DNA from: Chloroflexota bacterium
GTDB taxonomy: Bacteria > Chloroflexota > Dehalococcoidia > SM23-28-2 > RBG-16-64-32
Direction: 5' to 3'
Length of the DNA stretch: 14,278 bases
NCBI GenBank assembly: GCA_016190405.1
Contig: JACPQO010000085.1
Span: 1-14,278, forward strand
Shown here: positions 1 through 7,702 of the stretch, one piece after another
How the letters are laid out: the number at the start of each line of letters is the position of its first letter
Position numbering within the stretch: the first letter of the stretch is position 1
Notes under the pieces: generated by a model
What the model saw: only the letters and a program-made list of their open reading frames with translations
Databases searched by the model: none
What the model was told of the DNA's origin: nothing
Translations under genes and position numbers: made by a program

Positions 1-38
1 AGGTACAGGGGATCGTAGACGTAGCCGACGGGGCGCAT
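1..38 (-). CDS. N-terminal 12 codons of a probable histone deacetylase / acetoin utilisation family protein (partial)
   Basis: Only the start of this gene is in the window; it reads leftward from an ATG at 38-36 and runs off the left edge. The visible peptide is MRPVGYVYDPLY followed by a Leu-type codon. Bacterial class II histone-deacetylase-like (AcuC/arginase-deacetylase fold) proteins typically begin with a short basic stretch and a G-(I/Y)-V-Y-D-P-x-Y-L strand, which this matches well. Those enzymes are zinc-dependent deacetylases, but none of the metal-binding residues is inside the window. The gene is divergent from selB, with 53 bp between the two start codons. A weak GATAAC -10-like box (minus strand, 56-51) lies 12 nt before the ATG. 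The call rests on a dozen residues, so it is tentative. Confidence 0.45.
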   Translation of the reverse strand, partial: MRPVGYVYDPLY

Positions 39-51
39 GGCGGCACGTAGG

Positions 52-82
52 TTATCAGAGGCGAATCCGCCGGTGCTAGAAT
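52..82 (+). promoter_or_regulatory. Putative selB promoter (leaderless or nearly so)
   Basis: A TAGAAT hexamer at 77-82 matches the -10 consensus at 5 of 6 positions. TTATCA at 52-57 is a 4 of 6 match to -35, but with a 19-nt spacer. The selB ATG is only 9 nt after the -10 box, so transcription would start at or within about 3 nt of the start codon. No Shine-Dalgarno sequence precedes the ATG. This is inferred from sequence only. Confidence 0.35.
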
Positions 83-91
83 CGATTCACC

Positions 92-1960
92 ATGTACGTC
101 ATCGGCACCGCCGGCCACGTCGACCACGGCAAGTCCGCCCTGGTGCAGGCCCTCACGGGCATCGATCCCGACCGGCTGCGCGAGGAGAAGGAGCGCGGCC
201 TGACCATCGACCTGGGTTTCGCCTGGCTGAGGCTCCCTGGGGGCGACGAGGTGAGCATCGTGGACGTGCCCGGCCACGAGCGGTTCGTCAAGAACATGCT
301 GGCCGGCGTCGGCGGCATCGACCTGGCGCTGCTGGTCATCGCCGCCGACGAGGGGGTGATGCCTCAGACGCGCGAGCACCTGGCGATCATCGACCTGCTG
401 GGCATCTCCCACGGCGTCGTCGCCGTCACCAAGGCCGACCTGGTGGAGCCGGATTTCCTGGAGCTGGTGAAGGCGGACGCCGAGGATGTCCTGCGCGGCA
501 CGACTCTGGAGGGCGCGCCGGTGGTGAGCTGCTCGGCGGTCAGCAGACAGGGGCTGGACGAACTGGTGGCCGCCATCGAGGCAGAGCTGGCCAAGACCCC
601 CGCCAAACGCGACATCGGCCGGCCGCGACTGTCCATCGACCGCGCCTTCACCATGGCCGGCTTCGGGACGGTGGTGACGGGCACACTGATCGACGGCTCG
701 CTGAAAGTGGGGCAGGAGGTGGAGGTGGTGCCCGCGGGCCTGCGCGCCCGCATCAGAGGGCTCCAGACGCACGGGCAGAAGGTGGAGACGGCGCCGCCGG
801 GCCGTCGCACGGCGGTGAACCTGACCGGCGTGGCGTTGGATCAATTGCGGCGGGGCATGGTGGTGGCAACGCCCGGCTCGCTGGAGCCCACCACAGCCGT
901 GGACGTGCGGCTGCGGGCCGTCGGCTACCTGGGCCGCCCCCTGCGGCACAACCTGTCGGTGACGTTCCACACCGGCTCAGCGGAAGCGGAAGGCAGGCTG
1001 CTCCTGCTGGACCGGGACGAGGTGCCGCCCGGAGAGACGGCCTGGGCCCAGATGCGACTGGGCGAGCCGGTAGCCGCGGTCAAGGGCGACCGCTTCATCG
1101 TGCGGGACCCTAATGACACCCTGGGCGGCGGCCGCATCGTCGATACGCGGGTGCGACGGCACCGCCGTTTCCACCCGCCGACGCTGGCGGCCCTGGAGGC
1201 GCTGGCCGAAGGCTCGCCGCAGGAGATCGTGCGAGTAGAGATCGCCCGTTCGGAGCCGGTGGAGCTGCGCGAGCTGCTCCCCCGCGTCGAGATGGACCCG
1301 ACCGCGGCGCGGGAGGCCGTGGACCAACTCATCGCTTGCGGCGAGCTGTTAGCGCTGGACGGGCCGCCGCTCAGAGAAACGTCCCTCCTGTACACGCACG
1401 CCGGCTTGCAGAGGCTCACCGAGCGCCTTCGCGAGACACTGGCGGGCTACCACCGGCAGTACCCGCTGCGAGCCGGCATGCCGCGCGAGGAGGTTCGCAG
1501 CCGCCTGGGCCTAGAGCCGCGGGCCTTCGAGCAGGCGCTGGCGCTGTGGGTGCAGCAGCGGGAAGCGAAGGAGGCTGGCACGGCCATGGCCCAGCCCGAC
1601 CACCAGCCGCGCCCGGACGCACAGCAGCTCGCCCGGGCGGAGGCGTTCGTGGCCTCGCTGCGGGCGCAGCCGTTCGCGCCGCCCACGGACAACCTGCCGG
1701 AGGAGGACCTCCTGGGCTACCTGGAGGAACGGGGCGATATCGTCCGGGTGGGCGAGGGCGTGGCCTTTGGGGCGGACGCCTATCGCCAGATGGTGGAGCG
1801 GATCACATCGCACCTGCGGCAGCAGGGGACGATAACCCTGGCCCAGGTGCGGGACATGTTCGGCACCAGCCGCAAGTACGCCCAGGCCCTCCTGGAGCAC
1901 CTGGACGACCGGCGGGTCACCCGCCGCGTGGGCGACGAGCGGGTGCTGCGGCGGGGCTAG
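92..1960 (+). CDS. selB: Selenocysteine-specific translation elongation factor SelB
   Basis: SelB is a GTPase that delivers selenocysteinyl-tRNA to ribosomes paused at recoded UGA codons by binding a SECIS hairpin in the mRNA. The 622-residue product has the usual family length. GTPase motifs are in order: G1 GHVDHGKS at residues 8-15, the switch region [10 protein letters not shown] at 34-43, G3 DVPGHE at 58-63, and G4 TKAD at 113-116 (the normal SelB form of NKxD). EF-Tu-like beta-barrel domains follow from about residue 180 to 350. The C-terminal half (about 360-622) is the winged-helix region that binds SECIS; its last repeat, with [19 protein letters not shown], is typical. The ATG at 92 is chosen because the family starts a few residues before the P-loop; it has no SD and probably lies on a leaderless mRNA. 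selA, selC and selD are not in the window, and no in-frame UGA selenoprotein was recognised here. Confidence 0.96.
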   Translation: MYVIGTAGHVDHGKSALVQALTGIDPDRLREEKERGLTIDLGFAWLRLPGGDEVSIVDVPGHERFVKNMLAGVGGIDLALLVIAADEGVMPQTREHLAIIDLLGISHGVVAVTKADLVEPDFLELVKADAEDVLRGTTLEGAPVVSCSAVSRQGLDELVAAIEAELAKTPAKRDIGRPRLSIDRAFTMAGFGTVVTGTLIDGSLKVGQEVEVVPAGLRARIRGLQTHGQKVETAPPGRRTAVNLTGVALDQLRRGMVVATPGSLEPTTAVDVRLRAVGYLGRPLRHNLSVTFHTGSAEAEGRLLLLDRDEVPPGETAWAQMRLGEPVAAVKGDRFIVRDPNDTLGGGRIVDTRVRRHRRFHPPTLAALEALAEGSPQEIVRVEIARSEPVELRELLPRVEMDPTAAREAVDQLIACGELLALDGPPLRETSLLYTHAGLQRLTERLRETLAGYHRQYPLRAGMPREEVRSRLGLEPRAFEQALALWVQQREAKEAGTAMAQPDHQPRPDAQQLARAEAFVASLRAQPFAPPTDNLPEEDLLGYLEERGDIVRVGEGVAFGADAYRQMVERITSHLRQQGTITLAQVRDMFGTSRKYAQALLEHLDDRRVTRRVGDERVLRRG

Positions 1961-1962
1961 GT

Positions 1963-2352
1963 TCAGCCGCCCAGAATCTCTTCTCGCCGCGGGGCAGCTT
2001 CTTCCTTGGCCACTCCCTCCGTCGGCGCCCCGCCGCCGAGTCTGCGGGCGGCGTACCAGCGGGCCTTGTGGGCGGCGCCGCGACGCCCGGCCTGCGTCTC
2101 CACGTAGATCTCGAACGTCTCGCCCTGGGCGGTGCGCAGGCGGTAGAACTGGCGCTGGCTGCCGCCCTGCCAGCCTGCCCGGCCGCCGCCGCGACGGGGC
2201 TGGGGCAGCCCGCTGTAGGCGTGGTCCTGCCAGGTGGAGATCACCTCCGCTACCTGGTAGTCCTTGCCGCCAAGCTTGAAGCCCTTGGGCAGGCGTACCT
2301 CCTCCTCGCTCAGGGTGACGCTGATCTCTTTACCGATGAACTCCACAGGCAT
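1963..2352 (-). CDS. DUF6504-like protein of unknown function
   Basis: This small gene of 129 codons reads leftward from ATG 2352 (MPVEFIGKEISVTL) and ends 2 bp from the selB stop codon, tail to tail. A longer frame opens at 2400, but the ATG at 2352 is preferred: GGAG lies 9 nt before it and MPVEFIG is the usual beginning of the family. The body shows an N-terminal beta-strand segment, then KDYQVAEVISTWQDH, a Gly/Arg-rich loop (about residues 50-66), and a second strand pair QRQFYRLRTAQGETFEIYVE ending in ARWYAARRL. That pattern of aromatic and basic residues resembles DUF6504 proteins of Chloroflexota and Actinomycetota, whose function is not known. A low-complexity tail (about the last 25 residues) follows. 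There is no signal peptide or membrane segment, so it should be cytoplasmic. The family assignment is from memory of the pattern. Confidence 0.6.
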   Translation of the reverse strand: MPVEFIGKEISVTLSEEEVRLPKGFKLGGKDYQVAEVISTWQDHAYSGLPQPRRGGGRAGWQGGSQRQFYRLRTAQGETFEIYVETQAGRRGAAHKARWYAARRLGGGAPTEGVAKEEAAPRREEILGG

Positions 2353-2385
2353 GGCGGTTCGCTCCACTAAGGAGGCTGGAGATTT

Positions 2386-2414
2386 GGAGAATGCCCGCAC
2401 CGTGGGAATTCTCC
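2386..2414. repeat. Inverted repeat (hairpin) upstream of the DUF6504-like gene
   Basis: GGAGAAT at 2386-2392 pairs with ATTCTCC at 2408-2414. After one G-A mismatch the stem continues with CCC/GGG, leaving a 7-nt loop (GCACCGT). There is no T-run on either side. It lies 33 bp upstream of the DUF6504 start codon, where it could be a 5'-leader structure or an operator; nothing in the sequence decides between these. Confidence 0.4.
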
Positions 2415-2437
2415 GCCAGGGCTAGGCGCGGTCACCA

Positions 2438-2486
2438 GCTCGTCCTGAGCCTGCCTTCCGTCAGGCAGGCCTGTCGAAGGATGAGC
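2438..2486. repeat. Dispersed palindromic repeat, copy 1
   Basis: On the minus strand this reads GCTCAT-CCTTCGACAG, then an insert, then GCTCAGGACGAGC. It is the palindromic CTTCGAC..CTCAGG element dispersed in many GC-rich environmental bacterial genomes. The insert forms its own 8-bp hairpin (GCCTGCCT at 2449-2456 with AGGCAGGC at 2463-2470). It lies in the 259 bp between the DUF6504-like gene and secDF and may work as a transcription stop for the long operon, since no T-run terminator is seen after secDF. Confidence 0.7.
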
Positions 2487-2500
2487 GGAAGGTTGTGGCC

Positions 2501-2548
2501 CCGCTCGCCCTTCGACCCTTCGACGCTGCTCAGGGTCAGGGTGAGCGG
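2501..2548. repeat. Dispersed palindromic repeat, copy 2 (opposite orientation)
   Basis: The outer arms CCGCTCGCCCT (2501-2511) and AGGGTGAGCGG (2538-2548) are complementary at 10 of 11 positions. The inside holds a tandem duplication of CCCTTCGA on the left and CAGGGT on the right around the CTTCGAC..CTCAGG core. It faces copy 1 across 14 bp, so the pair forms a larger inverted arrangement. The rest of the 2353-2611 gap shows no convincing gene. Confidence 0.7.
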
Positions 2549-2611
2549 GAAGGAGAGTCATCCATGACCGCATTCTCGATCCAACCTCCAACCCCTATTG
2601 CTGACAAACGT

Positions 2612-5209
2612 TTAGGCCTCCACCGGCACGGGCCGCCGCGGGAAGAAGCGGCGGAACAGGCGCGCGATGTCGCCGTCCTCCCAGGCCACGAGGACCTGGC
2701 TGGCCACGAAGATCGAGCTGTAGGTCCCGGAGACTACGCCGATAAGCAGCACGAGGAGGAAGCTGTCGACAGCGCCGGCACCCAGGAGCAACAGGGCCAC
2801 TATCGTAATCACCACGGTGGTCGACGTATTGATGGAGCGCCCCACGGTTTCGGTCAGGCTGGCGTTCACCACCTCATCGAACGGCGTGTTGGGATAATGC
2901 GTCGCATTCTCGCGGATACGGTCGAACACCACGATCGTATCGTGGACGCTAAAACCGATAATGGTCAGGAGGCCGGTGATAAACATGGTATTGACTTCGG
3001 TGCCGAAAAGCTTGCCGAAGATCGAGAAGACCCCCAGGACGAACAATGCGTCGTGCAGGGTGGCGATGATGGCCGCTACACCATAGCGGTAGGACTTGGG
3101 CACGTTCCGGAACGACCACGTTATGTAGAGCAGGATCGCTATGGCCGCGGCGCCCACGGCGATGGCCGCGTTGCGGCCGATCTCCCGCGAGACGATCTCC
3201 GACACGGAGCTGAAGTTCTGGAAAGAGTTGGTGACGTCTCCCGCGCTATTCGTCATGGGGCCGAACCGCTCTATGAGCCCCTGCTCCAGCTTATCGCGGT
3301 CACCTGGGGGAGGCGGGCCCACCGGCGGCCCGATGGTCCCCTCGAGCTCCGCGGTGCGCACGATGAAGGCGCCGCCGCTGGTCTTCTGGACCCGCGCCTC
3401 GCTGTGGCCCAAATCGGACAGGGCCTGGCGGACGTCGTCCTGACTGACGTCGGACCTCTCGAACTGGGCGGTGAACGTAGCGCCGCTGCTGAACTCGATG
3501 CCCGGCTTGAGGGAGGGCTGGATTAGGAGAGCGACGATGCCGGGCAGCAGCACGATGCCGGAGAGGGCGAAGTAGAAGCTCCGCCTCTTGACGAAGTCCA
3601 GCATGAAGCCAGACCTAGCGCCCCTGCTGCGCCTGGGTACGCCGGGATGGGCAGCCGTCTGGCCGCCGTCAGGCGCGGCAGGCGCCCCGGCGGCCATAGG
3701 CGCCATCGCATGCGACAAGTCGGGGGCGAACAGCTCCAGCCGGCGGGCCAGCGGCGTACCCACCATCAGTCGCAGCAGCGTCCGGGTGACGACGATGGCA
3801 GAGAACATGCTGATGAGCACGCCCAGGCCCAGCGTCAGGGCGAAGCCCTTGACCAGGCTGGCCCCGAACTGGTCACCGAACCACCACAGGATGCCGCACG
3901 TGATCAGGGTCGACACATTGCTGTCACGGATGGACGTCCAGGCGCGGTCAAAGCCGTGCTCGATGGCGGCGGCCAGGTTGCGGCCGGCCCGTAGCTCTTC
4001 CTTCATACGTTCGAACACGAGGATGTTGGCGTCCACAGCCATGCCGATGGAGAGGACGAAGCCGGCGATGCCGGCCAGGGTAATGGTCACGGGCCCGATG
4101 ACGGGGCCTACTTTGAAGATCATCATGACGGTGGAGGCGTAGGTGATAAGGGCCAGGGACGCCAGCACGCCGGGCAGCCGGTAGTACAGGATCATGAAGG
4201 CCATGACGGCCAGGACGCCGATCATGCCGGCCTGCACGCTGCGCACCAGGGTATTCTCGCCCAGGGTAGCATCGACCTCGCTCTCCTGGATGGCGTGCAT
4301 GGGGACCGGCAAGGCGCCCGCGTTGAGCTGGACCTTCAGACGTTTGGCCTCGTCGAGGCTCAGCCCTGTGATGGCGGTCTGGCCGCCGGTAATCTGCTGC
4401 TGGACCGTGGGCGCGCCCAGCAGGTCCTCGTCCAGATAGATGCCCAGGGGCAGGCCCACCAGCCGGCCGGAGATCTGCTCGAAGAGGAGGCTTCCCTCGC
4501 CGGTGAACTCCAGTAGGACAACGGGGCCCGTACCGCTCACGTCAAGGCCGGCCCCGTTGGGCTTGATGAACCTCCCGGTGAGGACCTGCGTGCGGCCCTC
4601 GCTGTCGGTGCCGGTGGCCGGTTCCCAGATAGCGTTGCCGGACTGCCCCTCGGGCCGGAGGCAGATAAGCTGGTTGGTGGCCCGGTCAGCTATGAAGTTG
4701 TTTCGTGTCTGCTCGCTGTAGGGGGCGGAGAAGGTGGCCCCGTCTGCCGTCTGGCATACGATCTCGCGGTTTTCGTCCAGCTTCGGCTGGCGGAACTCCA
4801 GAAGGGCGGTCTTGCCCAGGAGTTCCTTGGCCTGATCAGGCGTAATGCCCGGCAGCTGAACGGCCAGGCGATCCTTGCCCTCCCGCGTGACCTCGGTCTC
4901 GGAGACGCCGAAGGCGTTGATGCGGCGATCGAGGATGGTCTTGGCGCCCTCCATGGCGTCGTCGACGTCGGTGCCGGGGGGGAGAGTGGAGATGTCGGCC
5001 TGGAGGAGAACGTAGCTGCCACCCTTCAGGTCCAGGCCCAGCCGCATGGCCTTGCGCTCGAAGCCGCCGATGTGGAGGCCCTGGCCTTGGGGCCAGTCTA
5101 TGAAGTCCGGCAGGTAGCGCTTGGGCCAGCCCGGCCAGACGACGAAGATGGAGAAGAGGGTCAGCACAGTGATGAAGGCCAGGAGTACCAAATTGCGGCG
5201 GCTACGCAT
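2612..5209 (-). CDS. secDF: Fused protein-export membrane protein SecDF
   Basis: SecD and SecF help the SecYEG/SecA translocon pull proteins across the membrane using the proton gradient. This 865-residue protein has both in one chain. The SecD half (about 1-490) starts with one membrane segment (7-25), the GLDLKGG signature at 58-64, a large periplasmic domain with VQLPGI at 117-122, and five membrane helices from about 325 to 482, including GMAVDANILVFERMKEE (389-405). A Pro/Ala/Gly-rich linker (about 500-533) leads to the SecF half: membrane segment 544-563, a periplasmic domain, then helices from 680 to 843 with LHD at 718-720 and GFSVHDTIVVFDRIREN at 752-768. Separate SecD and SecF is the commoner arrangement; natural fusions are known, for example in Bacillus. 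ATG 5209 begins 6 nt after the yajC stop with GAGG 10 nt upstream, so it is translated with yajC. Confidence 0.96.
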   Translation of the reverse strand: MRSRRNLVLLAFITVLTLFSIFVVWPGWPKRYLPDFIDWPQGQGLHIGGFERKAMRLGLDLKGGSYVLLQADISTLPPGTDVDDAMEGAKTILDRRINAFGVSETEVTREGKDRLAVQLPGITPDQAKELLGKTALLEFRQPKLDENREIVCQTADGATFSAPYSEQTRNNFIADRATNQLICLRPEGQSGNAIWEPATGTDSEGRTQVLTGRFIKPNGAGLDVSGTGPVVLLEFTGEGSLLFEQISGRLVGLPLGIYLDEDLLGAPTVQQQITGGQTAITGLSLDEAKRLKVQLNAGALPVPMHAIQESEVDATLGENTLVRSVQAGMIGVLAVMAFMILYYRLPGVLASLALITYASTVMMIFKVGPVIGPVTITLAGIAGFVLSIGMAVDANILVFERMKEELRAGRNLAAAIEHGFDRAWTSIRDSNVSTLITCGILWWFGDQFGASLVKGFALTLGLGVLISMFSAIVVTRTLLRLMVGTPLARRLELFAPDLSHAMAPMAAGAPAAPDGGQTAAHPGVPRRSRGARSGFMLDFVKRRSFYFALSGIVLLPGIVALLIQPSLKPGIEFSSGATFTAQFERSDVSQDDVRQALSDLGHSEARVQKTSGGAFIVRTAELEGTIGPPVGPPPPGDRDKLEQGLIERFGPMTNSAGDVTNSFQNFSSVSEIVSREIGRNAAIAVGAAAIAILLYITWSFRNVPKSYRYGVAAIIATLHDALFVLGVFSIFGKLFGTEVNTMFITGLLTIIGFSVHDTIVVFDRIRENATHYPNTPFDEVVNASLTETVGRSINTSTTVVITIVALLLLGAGAVDSFLLVLLIGVVSGTYSSIFVASQVLVAWEDGDIARLFRRFFPRRPVPVEA

Positions 5210-5215
5210 AGGGCA

Positions 5216-5536
5216 TTATCCTCGTGCTTGCTTGAGGGCCGCCGGCTCTCTCTCGGGGGCGGGTTTCAGGCGCTGGACGACGGCGGTGGCGACGGCCCTC
5301 ACCTCCTGGCCGCCCAGGTCCAGCACCAGTTCCGTAGGCCCCTGCTCCTCAGGGACGCGTATCTCTTTGATAACGGCGATGAGCCCGCCCTGGGTCAGCA
5401 CCTCGTCGCCTTGGCGCAGGCTGGCCAGCTCCTGCCGCTGCCGCTTCTGCTGCTGCTGGACGGGCCGCAGGAAGGCCAGATAGAACAGTACGACGATGGC
5501 GGCCGGGTAAGCAATGGCCAGGATGAGTATGTTCAT
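5216..5536 (-). CDS. yajC: Preprotein translocase accessory subunit YajC
   Basis: YajC is a small single-span inner-membrane protein that associates with SecDF in the holotranslocon. The 106-residue product has the family layout: a membrane segment at about 3-23 (ILILAIAYPAAIVVLFYLAF), the RPVQQQQKRQRQ basic stretch just after it, then a small soluble domain with LRQGDEVLTQGGLIAVI (about 40-56) and a charged tail. Its ATG overlaps the stop codon of cca by 4 nt (ATGA), which implies translational coupling, and its stop lies 6 nt before secDF. The yajC-secDF order is the common bacterial arrangement and supports both calls. Confidence 0.94.
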   Translation of the reverse strand: MNILILAIAYPAAIVVLFYLAFLRPVQQQQKRQRQELASLRQGDEVLTQGGLIAVIKEIRVPEEQGPTELVLDLGGQEVRAVATAVVQRLKPAPEREPAALKQARG

Positions 5537-7062
5537 GACTCTATGTCAGTTCCTCGGCCTGCTGGCACCACTCCCTCATCAGCCATGGCGGATCGGGCCA
5601 GCGCCAGCGCCTCCTCTCTGGTCGATATCTCGCCGGCCGCCTGGGCCTCGCGGATGAGCTCCAGCAACTGACCCACGACAGGCCCCGGCGGTAGCCCCAG
5701 TTCGGCCATCAGGTCATCGCCCGCCAGCAGCTTGGGCGGCGCGACAACGATCTCCTCCTGGAACCGCTTGGCAAGTATATAGTGTACCAGCGATACGTGC
5801 TGGCGCCAGCCCGCCAGGCTGACGCGCGGGCCGACCGTGGCCAGGTGGTCGGCCAGGGAGAGGAACAGGGTGTCGATGGCGGCGTCCCCGCAGTCGCGGA
5901 AGTAGCGGTAGAGCGCCCGTCGGGTAGGCGGCCCCTGCTGCCCCATCTGCACGGGCCGCAGGTGCGCCTTCACCATCGTCTGTATCATCGCCACCTCGCG
6001 GGCGGAAAAGCGCAGCCGCCGCAAGAGGCGCCCGGCCGCTTCGGCTCCCACGTCGGCGTGGCCGAAGAAGCGCATGCGGCCCGTCTGGTCGAAGGTCCGG
6101 GTCTCGGGCTTGGCGATGTCGTGCAGCAGGCCCCCCAGCTTGAGCACGGCCGAACGCGGGGTCCCCTGCACGACCTCATCGCGGAAATGCGTCCGGGCAT
6201 CGGCCCACCAGGCCAGCTGGCCCCAAAGCTCCCGCCACAGGTCGCGCTCTGGCCTTGCGCGCGGGTCCTCCTCAACCAGAAGGATATCCAGGCAGCGGAC
6301 GGCCTCCAGGCTGTGGCCCAGGACGTCCCAGTAGTGCTCCTTGGGCTGCTCCTGGTCGCGAGTGGCCGCTACCTCAGGCAGGACCGAGTCCAGAAGGCCC
6401 AGGTCGGCCAGGAGGCGCAGGCCCTGGCCGGCGCGGCCGGTGGCGAAGATGCGCATCAGTTCGTCGCGCTGGCGCTCCGCCGCCGCCTGCGGCACCAGCG
6501 GCGCGTAGCGGCGGATGAGGTCTACGGTGCCGGGCTCGACTCGGAAGTCCAGCTCCGTGGCCAGGCGGACGCCGCGCAGGGGTCGCAGGGGGTCCTGGCG
6601 GAAGGCCTCTTCGCGGACGACGCGCAGCAGGCGCCGGCGCAGGTCCTGCCGGCCGCCGCTGGGGTCGATCAGATTGACCTTACCGGCGGCGACCTCCTCC
6701 AGCCGGGCGGCCATGGCGTCGATGGTGAAGTCGCGCTCGGCCAGGTCAGCGGCGATGTCGCCCGCCAAGGGGAGCAGGTCGATGTGGATGCTCTCCTGGG
6801 GTAGCGTGACGCGGGCCATGGCTCTTTCCTCGGCCAGAGGGAAGTAGTGGCCGCCGAGGGCGTCTGCCAGCTCGCGGCCCAGGGCCAGGGGGTCGCCGCG
6901 GACAGCTAGATCGATATCATGGCTGGGGCGTCCCACGAGGGCGTCGCGCAGGAAGCCGCCGACGGCGTACACCTCGACGGAGCGAGCGCCGAAGAAGGCT
7001 GCCAGCTGCGAAACCAGGCCGGCCAGCCGATCGTCCAGGTGAATATCGATCCGCGCTGCCAC
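5533..7062 (-). CDS. cca: CCA tRNA nucleotidyltransferase / poly(A) polymerase family protein with HD domain
   Basis: This class II nucleotidyltransferase adds or repairs the 3' CCA end of tRNAs. The 509-residue protein has the G-G-x-x-R-D motif (GGFLRD, 35-40), the metal-binding DID (49-51 in HDIDLAV), the ERDFTIDAMA motif (109-118) and the DPLRPLRGVRLATEL segment (157-171) that ends the catalytic neck. A phosphohydrolase-type HD domain follows (GHSLEAV at 249-255, LLHDIAKPET at 312-321, GHADVGAEAA at 334-343), as in bacterial enzymes with repair or 2'-phosphodiesterase activity. Without biochemistry a narrower role (CC- or A-adding, or poly(A) polymerase) cannot be excluded. The start is a GTG at 7062, 58 nt after def; its SD is weak (AGGGT), and the first internal Met is too late. 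The end overlaps yajC by 4 nt. An encoded-CCA tRNA-Arg lies in the same window. Confidence 0.9.
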   Translation of the reverse strand: MAARIDIHLDDRLAGLVSQLAAFFGARSVEVYAVGGFLRDALVGRPSHDIDLAVRGDPLALGRELADALGGHYFPLAEERAMARVTLPQESIHIDLLPLAGDIAADLAERDFTIDAMAARLEEVAAGKVNLIDPSGGRQDLRRRLLRVVREEAFRQDPLRPLRGVRLATELDFRVEPGTVDLIRRYAPLVPQAAAERQRDELMRIFATGRAGQGLRLLADLGLLDSVLPEVAATRDQEQPKEHYWDVLGHSLEAVRCLDILLVEEDPRARPERDLWRELWGQLAWWADARTHFRDEVVQGTPRSAVLKLGGLLHDIAKPETRTFDQTGRMRFFGHADVGAEAAGRLLRRLRFSAREVAMIQTMVKAHLRPVQMGQQGPPTRRALYRYFRDCGDAAIDTLFLSLADHLATVGPRVSLAGWRQHVSLVHYILAKRFQEEIVVAPPKLLAGDDLMAELGLPPGPVVGQLLELIREAQAAGEISTREEALALARSAMADEGVVPAGRGTDIES

Positions 7063-7120
7063 GCTGCTACCCTGCCAGCCCCCGCCCCGACTCGCCCCCC
7101 TTTGTGGGGCTGCTGAGGGG

Positions 7121-7642
7121 CTAGCGGCGGGCCGGCTCCTCCTCGGCTTCGATCTTGACCAGGGCGTCCAGGCTGGGCAGGTGGTCGATGTACAGAATGC
7201 CGTTGATGTGGTCGATCTCGTGCTCCAGGGCCTGGGCCAGGAGGTCGTCCCGGGCCTTGATACGGACGGGCTGGCCCTGCGCGTCCAGCCCCTTGGCCAC
7301 CACCGTAAGTGAGCGGGTCAGCTCATCCACCCGGTAGCCCGGCAGCGAAAGACACCCCTCCGAGACCAGGCGTTGCCCGGAGCGCTTGACGATCTCCGGG
7401 TTGATGAGGGCGAAAGGCTCCTCGTCCGGCAGGCCGATGACGATGACCCGCAGGGAGACGCCGATCTGGGGCGCCGCCAGGCCCACGCCGTTGGCAGCGC
7501 GCATGCTATCGATCATGTCCTGGATGAGCGAGTGGATGGAGGCGTCGATCCCTTCGACTGCGCTCAAGGCAGGCTTGGGGACGCGCTTCGCCTTCTGGCG
7601 GAGCACCGGGTCGCCCAGTATGCGGATAGGATGAACAGTCAA
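7121..7642 (-). CDS. def: Peptide deformylase with an in-frame repeat-derived insertion
   Basis: Peptide deformylase removes the formyl group from the N-terminal Met of new proteins with a metal ion. All three motifs are present: [10 protein letters not shown] at 52-61, EGCLSLPGY at 95-103 (Cys97 ligand) and HEIDH at 141-145 (His ligands, catalytic Glu142). The 173-residue length is usual. The start is a TTG at 7642; the GGAGG 8 nt before it makes this the clear choice, and the following [14 protein letters not shown] is the normal N-terminus. Residues 24-31 (PALSAVEG) break the usual K-R-V-x-x-I-D join; the DNA there (7550-7573) matches the dispersed CTTCGAC..CTCAGG repeat. The insertion sits in a surface loop before the first long helix, away from the metal site, so activity is probably kept. 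It lies 60 nt after priA and 58 nt before cca. Confidence 0.95.
   Translation of the reverse strand: MTVHPIRILGDPVLRQKAKRVPKPALSAVEGIDASIHSLIQDMIDSMRAANGVGLAAPQIGVSLRVIVIGLPDEEPFALINPEIVKRSGQRLVSEGCLSLPGYRVDELTRSLTVVAKGLDAQGQPVRIKARDDLLAQALEHEIDHINGILYIDHLPSLDALVKIEAEEEPARR
7550..7573 (-). repeat. Partial copy of the dispersed palindromic repeat inside def
   Basis: The 24 nt read CCTGCCTTGAGCGCAGTCGAAG plus GG on the coding strand and share the CCTGCC, the slightly altered CTGAGC and the GTCGAAGG blocks of the intergenic copies at 2438-2548. It adds exactly eight codons (PALSAVEG) to the deformylase without shifting the frame. Confidence 0.75.
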
Positions 7643-7702
7643 GCTGCGGACCTCCAGATGCAGTTGAAGTTAATTCTAGCGTATCAAGCCTAATGTGTCG
7701 CC

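Noticed and set aside
2495..3526. A 343-codon plus-strand open frame opposite the 3' end of secDF
   Set aside because: It starts inside the palindromic repeat, shows no domain and is antisense to the well conserved SecF half.
7063..7120. Terminator or attenuator between def and cca (GCCCC..GGGGGC)
   Set aside because: Only about five base pairs with a bulge and no T-run; more likely chance in C-rich spacer DNA.
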